A DNA stretch of 64,000 bases from Eutypa lata. Its lineage: Eukaryota; Ascomycota; Sordariomycetes; Xylariales; Diatrypaceae. The stretch lies in contig JAKULF010000003.1 of NCBI GenBank assembly GCA_022661535.1, positions 6,200,001-6,264,000 on the forward strand, in the 5' to 3' direction. A program made the position numbers and the translations under genes. Shown here in pieces: positions 58,910-64,000 of this stretch; the first letter of the stretch is position 1; every line of letters starts with the position of its first letter. The notes under the pieces were generated by a model that saw only the letters and a program-made list of their open reading frames with translations, searched no databases and had not been told where the DNA came from.

Positions 58910-60502
58910 ATGTCTAAGCCCGACCTATCGGATGACGAGATAAATGCCATATTGTCTGAACTAGAAGACTACCAGCTCACCCACGGGTCGCTCCTCAAGA
59001 TACCGCGGGGCTTCGCAAAAGACATTGACTCGCCCATCGCCATCGCGCGGCCGATCGGCATCAGCGTCATCCCGACCGCGTTTCCGCGTGCGCAATTCCA
59101 GCACGCGGTCCGGATCCAGGGAGCGTTCAACGAGCTCTACGCCAAAGCCGCCGAGGACCACGCGTGGCTGGAGGGCATCCTCGAAGAATTGAGGAGAAAA
59201 ACGACGGCGGATGGCTTCGTCGCGAAGCTGTGCGGCATCTGGGAGCGCGCCGTCAGGGAGGATGGCGGAGAAGAGGTGCAGCCGTGGCGCTGCGCCGTCT
59301 GGAGGAGCGATTACATGCTCCAAGCAAGCCGGGAGATCCTCGATTTCCAGAACCGCGCGGATGGTGGGAATAAGGGTGGGGAAGGGGATGTTCGGAACGT
59401 CTTCAGGGATGCGCAGCTCAAGCAGGTCGAGTTCAATACCTTCTCCTGCGCCGGCGGAAGCCATGCTACCATTGTTGCCAATGCGCATCGATATTTGGCT
59501 TCTAGAGGCGCTCACGGGGCGGGGAGAATTACGAGGGAAAAGCTACGGTCGAATGACTCGCTTGACTCTATTGTGCGGTTGTTGGAGGCGGCATATAGGG
59601 CATATGGATCTCCTGTCAGCGACGATGTGAAGCAGACGGCCATCTTGATGACGGTGCAGGGTCGTAACATAAATATTTGCGATGAAAGACCGGTAGAATA
59701 CGCCCTATCTGAGTGTGATCCTCCCATCCTTCTATACAGGGTCGAGTTCGGCGAGAAAACCATGCAGAGCTGCAAACTCGGTGCTAATCGTGAGCTCCTG
59801 TTTCTCCCACCATCTGGAGGGCCTCCCCTGGAGATCTCCGTTGTCTATCACAGAGCTGGGTACAGCGAAGGAGAATATGATGACAAAGGGATTGAGGCTC
59901 GTTATATGCTAGAGTGCTCGAGGGCGATCAAGTGTCCCACTATACTGTCCCAAATATCAGGCTTCAAGAAGGTCCAGCAGGAACTCGCTAGGCCAGGTGT
60001 GCTAGAGCGGTTTCTTACCCCAGATAAATCCGCCCTACTCCGGCAGGTATTCATGCCTATGTACCCGTTGGACGACTCCCCAGAAGGCCAACATGCTCGG
60101 GAAATAGCCCTGAGCGAAGACATAGCGGCAGATTACATACTCAAGCCGAATATGGAAGGCGGTGGTAACAATATCCACGGCTGCGATATCCCAGATTTCT
60201 TGTTGGATTTACCACCGGAGAGATGGTCTGACTACATACTGATGCGGAGAATCGAGCCCCCTTTAGTGCATGGAGTGCTCGTTTCGCCCAAGCTTGGCTA
60301 TCAAGGACCGACGATATCTGAGCTTGGCATCCTGGGAACGTGCATGTGGGCTCGCAATGATTTGGGTGGTGGTAGTCTCGACATTGGGATCAATTCTCAT
60401 GGCGGCTGGACGTTCAAGACTAAACCAAGCCACGTTGAAGAGATGAGTGTTGTCATGGGCTATGGGTGTTTCGATAGCCCATGCCTTGTTGACGACGAGT
60501 GA
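58910..60502 (+). CDS. Divergent glutathione-synthetase homologue
   Basis: Single exon, 530 residues from the ATG at 58910. The eukaryotic glutathione synthetase fold is clear: WRSDYMLQ (substrate-side Arg), QVEFNTFS, the ATP-lid loop LKPNMEGGGNNIHG (about 416) and ISELGILGTCMW (about 469). The canonical enzyme adds glycine to gamma-glutamyl-cysteine in the cytosol. Several conserved substrate-contact blocks differ here. The usual SFGGL after the NT-S motif reads CAGGSHAT. The RTK motif whose Arg contacts the substrate carboxylate reads KTK (about 502). The alanine-rich loop GGVAAG reads EMSVVMG. These changes suggest a paralogue with a different amino-acid acceptor or peptide substrate, not the housekeeping copy. 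The protein is slightly longer than usual (about 470-500). Reading frame and motif order are intact, so I do not think it is a pseudogene. Confidence 0.82.
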   Translation: MSKPDLSDDEINAILSELEDYQLTHGSLLKIPRGFAKDIDSPIAIARPIGISVIPTAFPRAQFQHAVRIQGAFNELYAKAAEDHAWLEGILEELRRKTTADGFVAKLCGIWERAVREDGGEEVQPWRCAVWRSDYMLQASREILDFQNRADGGNKGGEGDVRNVFRDAQLKQVEFNTFSCAGGSHATIVANAHRYLASRGAHGAGRITREKLRSNDSLDSIVRLLEAAYRAYGSPVSDDVKQTAILMTVQGRNINICDERPVEYALSECDPPILLYRVEFGEKTMQSCKLGANRELLFLPPSGGPPLEISVVYHRAGYSEGEYDDKGIEARYMLECSRAIKCPTILSQISGFKKVQQELARPGVLERFLTPDKSALLRQVFMPMYPLDDSPEGQHAREIALSEDIAADYILKPNMEGGGNNIHGCDIPDFLLDLPPERWSDYILMRRIEPPLVHGVLVSPKLGYQGPTISELGILGTCMWARNDLGGGSLDIGINSHGGWTFKTKPSHVEEMSVVMGYGCFDSPCLVDDE

Positions 60503-61072
60503 TAAGGCGTGGCATATAACCTACCTACGTATGTAACGGTATGCTTTACTCGCTTTTGGTATGCGGCTACTTTGCCTTTTGCCGATCAACCTTCTTCGTG
60601 GCGTATATTTATTGCACTCGAGATGGATGAGTCTCTAATAGGTATGCTACGAAAAGCTAGTAACATCCTAATTAGACTTTACTATGAATAGGGTGTGTAA
60701 GACTACTGGAGAGATATGTTAGAATGTGAGAACCTACACAATCGGCCTGATGGAACCTTTATATGTGTGCGCGACCTCTGCACGACCTCTGCATCATCTG
60801 GTTAGATAACGTTGATGCGGAATTCTCTGGCTAGGGCCTTTACTTCGTGATCAACTGACTTCCGTATCAAGCCCACTAACACAGCGGAATGAAGGGCACA
60901 GTTCATTCGGGGTTAACTTTTATGATCGAAGTTGCCGGATGGGACGAGCAAGAACACATTGTTCACGCAACAGTCAGTATTAGATAATGCCACGATGAGT
61001 GGTCATGAATTCCCATCCATTTCTTCATAACCATAAAATTACAGTGTGTTGTACAAGTGCTTCATTTTCTGC
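60503..61072. other. Intergenic, convergent gene ends
   Basis: 570 bp of 3' flank for two convergent genes. A short frame at 60509-60691 (+) is not supported. Confidence 0.5.
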
Positions 61073-61389
61073 TCAGTTCGTGCTTCCCCGTCCACCTTGG
61101 CCCCTATCTGGTCCTTGTGCCAGACCTTGGCTCTGGCCACCGCTTGCATTGAGGCCGCTGAGACCGGCCCCGTGCTCGGGCTCGGGCATTGGAGCGGTCT
61201 TGTCTGCTCGCGCCACGTGCGAGTCCTAGAGTCTGTTAGATCCCCTCCTGGATTCGTTACTGGTATTCTGGATATATAAGATATACATACCTGAGGCGGG
61301 TTGCCGGTCGCACCGTGGACAATGTGGTGTTCGGTCTCGTGGCCGAGTTCCTGGGCGTTGTGGGCGTGTCCGCTTCCGTCACGAGGCAT
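61073..61389 (-). CDS. Small hydrophilic protein, 83 residues
   Basis: Two exons, 61389-61291 and 61225-61073, with a 65-bp intron (donor GTATGT, acceptor CTAG). The product is 83 residues. Exon 1 encodes MPRDGSGHAHNAQELGHETE followed by HHIVHG. Exon 2 encodes DSHVARADKTAPMPEPEHGA and a Gly/Gln-rich tail. The Met-Pro-Arg-Asp-Gly-Ser start and the ADKTAPMPE segment resemble small, hydrophilic, stress- or conidiation-associated proteins I have seen in other ascomycetes; I cannot name the family with certainty. The intron has two possible acceptors 7 nt apart (AACAG and CTAG). Only the second gives a plausible C-terminus. If the intron is retained, the frame stays open to give a 116-residue product with an unrelated tail. 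Confidence 0.65.
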
Positions 61390-62640
61390 GTTGGGTGGTT
61401 GTGTGGTGTATTTAGCTGTGGATAGTAGCTTTGTGGTCTGATGTTTGGAGATATATATTGATTGTTCTTCGTTTTGAAAATGTTCTCTGGATATCTTTAA
61501 TGTTCAAAAAGCTACCCTACGTTAGAAGGGTTCGAGAAGCCCTATTTGAATGTCTTCAAAAGTCTTTGACGTCATGGAAAGCATGGATTCCGATTGGCTC
61601 TTCGAGGACGTCATAATGAAGTCTAGAAAGATCTCATAGTGGGGAAGCGGCTCCTGAAGGCCCAGAGGCCCTGGGCCCGCTGTTCCACGGCGGTACCGCC
61701 GCTGTGGGGTTGCTGACGACATGTCTTCCGGCTCCTGGTACGGGGGCAAGGTGGGGGTAGTGGGGTCACTGTTGGATAAACTCACACTCTTGACGCTCGA
61801 CAACTCATTGTCGGCTTTTCTGCTTTGGTTACATAATTATAGTTACATACCTAAATACATAACCTTGATAACTGTAGTTGAAGGCCTGAAGGTCAATTAA
61901 TTATGTAGGCAGCACTCTTTGGGTTTCTAAAGATATCTGTGATGGTGATTGCGCTTCTATAATTAAGGAGCCAGTTACATACCAGCCAGTCACCGTGTCA
62001 GCGTGCCGGCCTGCTTGTGAGTACCTAAACAAATGACACTCTACAGCAACGGCTAAATCCGAATTTTCCTATTTTATGTAGCTGTGTTAGCGGGGATAAT
62101 AGAATGCCACCAGGCCTGCAGGCTACGCATTGTGTTGGTTTCGAAGTTGCAATGATTAAATAATTACATAATACTTAAATTAGATCATCGGCTGGCATAG
62201 TGTTTCCACTTCAACCTACGGTATGACTAATATAGCTTAAGCCTTTGAGGACTCAGTGGGTTGCTCCCATGAACCGAAAGAATGCGAAGGTGGTGTTTTA
62301 CTCAGGAAGAGTGAACTTTTGGGCAAGTGGTGCAATGGCTTCGAGAGTCAACTCAAGATCCTTCGACTGTCACAGTGACAACCAGCTCATTATGACATAG
62401 GGGGATACGGTACCTGCCTAATTCCAAGTGTAACGGAATCACATGTGATGTTGATGAGGCTAGAGAAGTTGCGTTCGTTGCACTGTCGAAGAGCTACAGT
62501 ACACGTAGAACGAGAACTAGGCTGTTACATTGATTATTGTGTTTATCACAAAGCCTAGCTACCAAACTGCTAGGTACGAACAACGTCACACTATGTGTAT
62601 CTGTAGCCGTTGCTGGCCCTTATTCATTACCATGCAGGAC
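61390..62640. other. Intergenic, one weak open frame
   Basis: About 1.25 kb. An open frame at 61803-61522 (-) reads SLSNSDPTTPTLPPYQEPED, then PHYEIFLDFIMTSSKSQSES. It has a natural-looking composition but no ATG before codon 28 (61722). An acceptor-like AGCAG lies just upstream, so it may be the last exon of a small gene. Nothing else is recognised before the AT-rich block. Confidence 0.35.
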
Positions 62641-64000
62641 CCCCTTTCTGGACACCCTTACTTTCTGGACACCAAAATTATTTAAGCATTATTAAAACAT
62701 TATAATTTCGAGTATAATAATTATAAGTTAAAAAAAATAATAAAATTAAAGAAGTTATTTTATTAAATAATATTATAATTAATTAATTTATTAAATAAAT
62801 TAAACGTTTATTTTAACGTTTTAATTATATATATATAAACTTTTATATAATAATCTTTTAAAAATTATTTTTTATAATAATTTTTATTTTTTTATAATTA
62901 TTTAAAAATTATTATAAAAATATTTTAATTAATATTAAATATTTTAATTAAATTTTAAAAATAATAATTTAAATTAAATATAATATAACGTTTTTTAAAT
63001 TATAAACGTTTAATTTAAACTTTTAATTTTTTTATATAATAATTTTTAAAAATAATTTTTATATTTTAATTATCGTAAATTTTAATAATTTTATTAAATT
63101 TATTTTTTAAATAAAAAAGTTTTTTTTTAAATTTTTTTTAATAATTAATTATAAACGTAAAATTATTATTAAAATATTTTTTATTAATAATTATAAATTT
63201 TAATATTTTTTTTATTAATTTAAATTTTAAAATAATTTAAAGTTTTAATACGATTAATAAATTAATTATTAATAATTTTAAAATTAAATAATAAAATTTT
63301 TTTTAAAAAAAATTATATTTTAATTTAAATAAAAATAAAAATAAAAATATTAAAATTTTATAATAAAAATAATAATTTTTTATAAACGTATTTAAATATA
63401 TTATAAAGTTTATTATTAAATAATTATAATTTATATAATATAAAAAAATATATATATTATTAAAAATATATATATTTATAAATTCGTTTTAAAATTAATT
63501 AATTTATAATTATAATACGTTTTTTAATTATTTATATATTATATTATTATTAATATATTTATTATTTAAATAAATATAATATTAATTTATTATTATTTTT
63601 TAATTCGTTATTAAATTATTATATTTAAAATGTTTTATTTTTAAATATAATATTAAAATTTAAAATTTAATTATAATTTTTTTAATATTAAAATATTAAT
63701 TAATAATTTTAAAAATAAAATTATTTAAATATATAATTTTTATATATCGTTTAATTTTAATATATATAAAAAAAATTTTATTTTAAAAACTTTTTAATTT
63801 TTTTAATATAAAATTTTAATAATAATATTATATATAATAATATAATTAAAAACGTAATTAAAGTTTTTTTATTTTATTATTTATTTTATTAAATATTTTT
63901 TTAATTAAAAATTAAACGTTATTTAATTTTATAATTTTAATTTTTAAATTTATTAATATTATTTATAAAAATATTAATTATTAAAATTAATATATTATAT
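62641..64000. mobile_element. Second RIP-destroyed repeat, cut by window end
   Basis: From about 62675 the sequence becomes almost pure A/T with rare CpG, like the 12-17 kb block, and stays so to the window end. Its left edge carries two copies of CTTTCTGGACACC (62644-62656 and 62661-62673) 17 bp apart and unmutated, as expected of a transposon terminus or subterminal repeats. The right end lies outside the window, so the element's type and length are unknown. The edge sequence does not match the TIR of the first element, so it is a different family. Confidence 0.75.
62644..62673 (+). repeat. 13-bp direct repeat at the edge of the AT block
   Basis: Two exact copies of CTTTCTGGACACC with a 17-bp period. 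They mark the transition from normal DNA to RIP-mutated DNA. Confidence 0.85.

Noticed and set aside
1..64000. CRISPR arrays, operons or bacterial-type regulatory sites
   Set aside because: Introns, gene spacing and protein families are eukaryotic. No regularly spaced repeat array is present.

Overview
This is nuclear DNA of a filamentous ascomycete, probably a Sordariomycete, though that placement is an inference. Genes are spaced about one per 3 kb. Introns are short (45-160 bp) with GT..AG ends and CTAAC/CTRAC-like branch points. Intergenic DNA is full of TACCTA/TAGGTA words. Two blocks (12022-17362 and from about 62641 to the window end) are so AT-rich that they can only be repeats destroyed by repeat-induced point mutation (RIP).

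Layout. 0.6-8 kb: a Whi5-like G1/S repressor (-), a small unknown protein (-) and a GNAT acetyltransferase (-). 8.9-22.9 kb: an accessory locus with a tandem-domain PLP-dependent decarboxylase (+), a 5.3 kb RIP-destroyed DNA transposon bounded by perfect 36-bp terminal inverted repeats, and an NRPS-like adenylation-thiolation-reductase enzyme (+). 24.5-29.4 kb: a fungal AAA ATPase (-) and an Rqt4/TRIP4-type C2HC5 zinc-finger protein (-). 30.3-36.4 kb: two secreted enzymes, a protein-arginine deiminase (+) and a six-hairpin glycosidase (+). 37.7-38.8 kb: a DUF3632-type protein (+). 39.2-43.4 kb: a P5A ATPase (Spf1, +). 44.2-45.5 kb: a tRNA-like relic and a decayed kinase-like gene. 46.2-53.4 kb: mitochondrial malate dehydrogenase (+), a CofD/YvcK-like protein (+) and an APH-fold kinase-like protein (+). 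53.7-61.4 kb: an acidic repeat protein (-), a secreted lipase (-), a divergent glutathione-synthetase homologue (+) and a small 83-residue protein (-). The window ends in a second RIP-destroyed element.

Most genes are unrelated single transcription units. The one stretch that could work as a unit is 8.9-22.9 kb. An enzyme that may decarboxylate an amino acid (PLP) and one that activates and reduces a carboxylate (A-T-R) sit on either side of the dead transposon, on the same strand. That would fit a small specialised-metabolite locus, but no tailoring enzyme, transporter or regulator is visible beside them. The other candidates worth following are the glutathione-synthetase homologue with altered substrate-side motifs and the secreted arginine deiminase.

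Exon boundaries were worked out by hand from splice signals and protein continuity, without transcripts. Start sites of the PLP gene and the 4.5 kb gene are the least certain. No database search was run, so family assignments rest on motif recognition.
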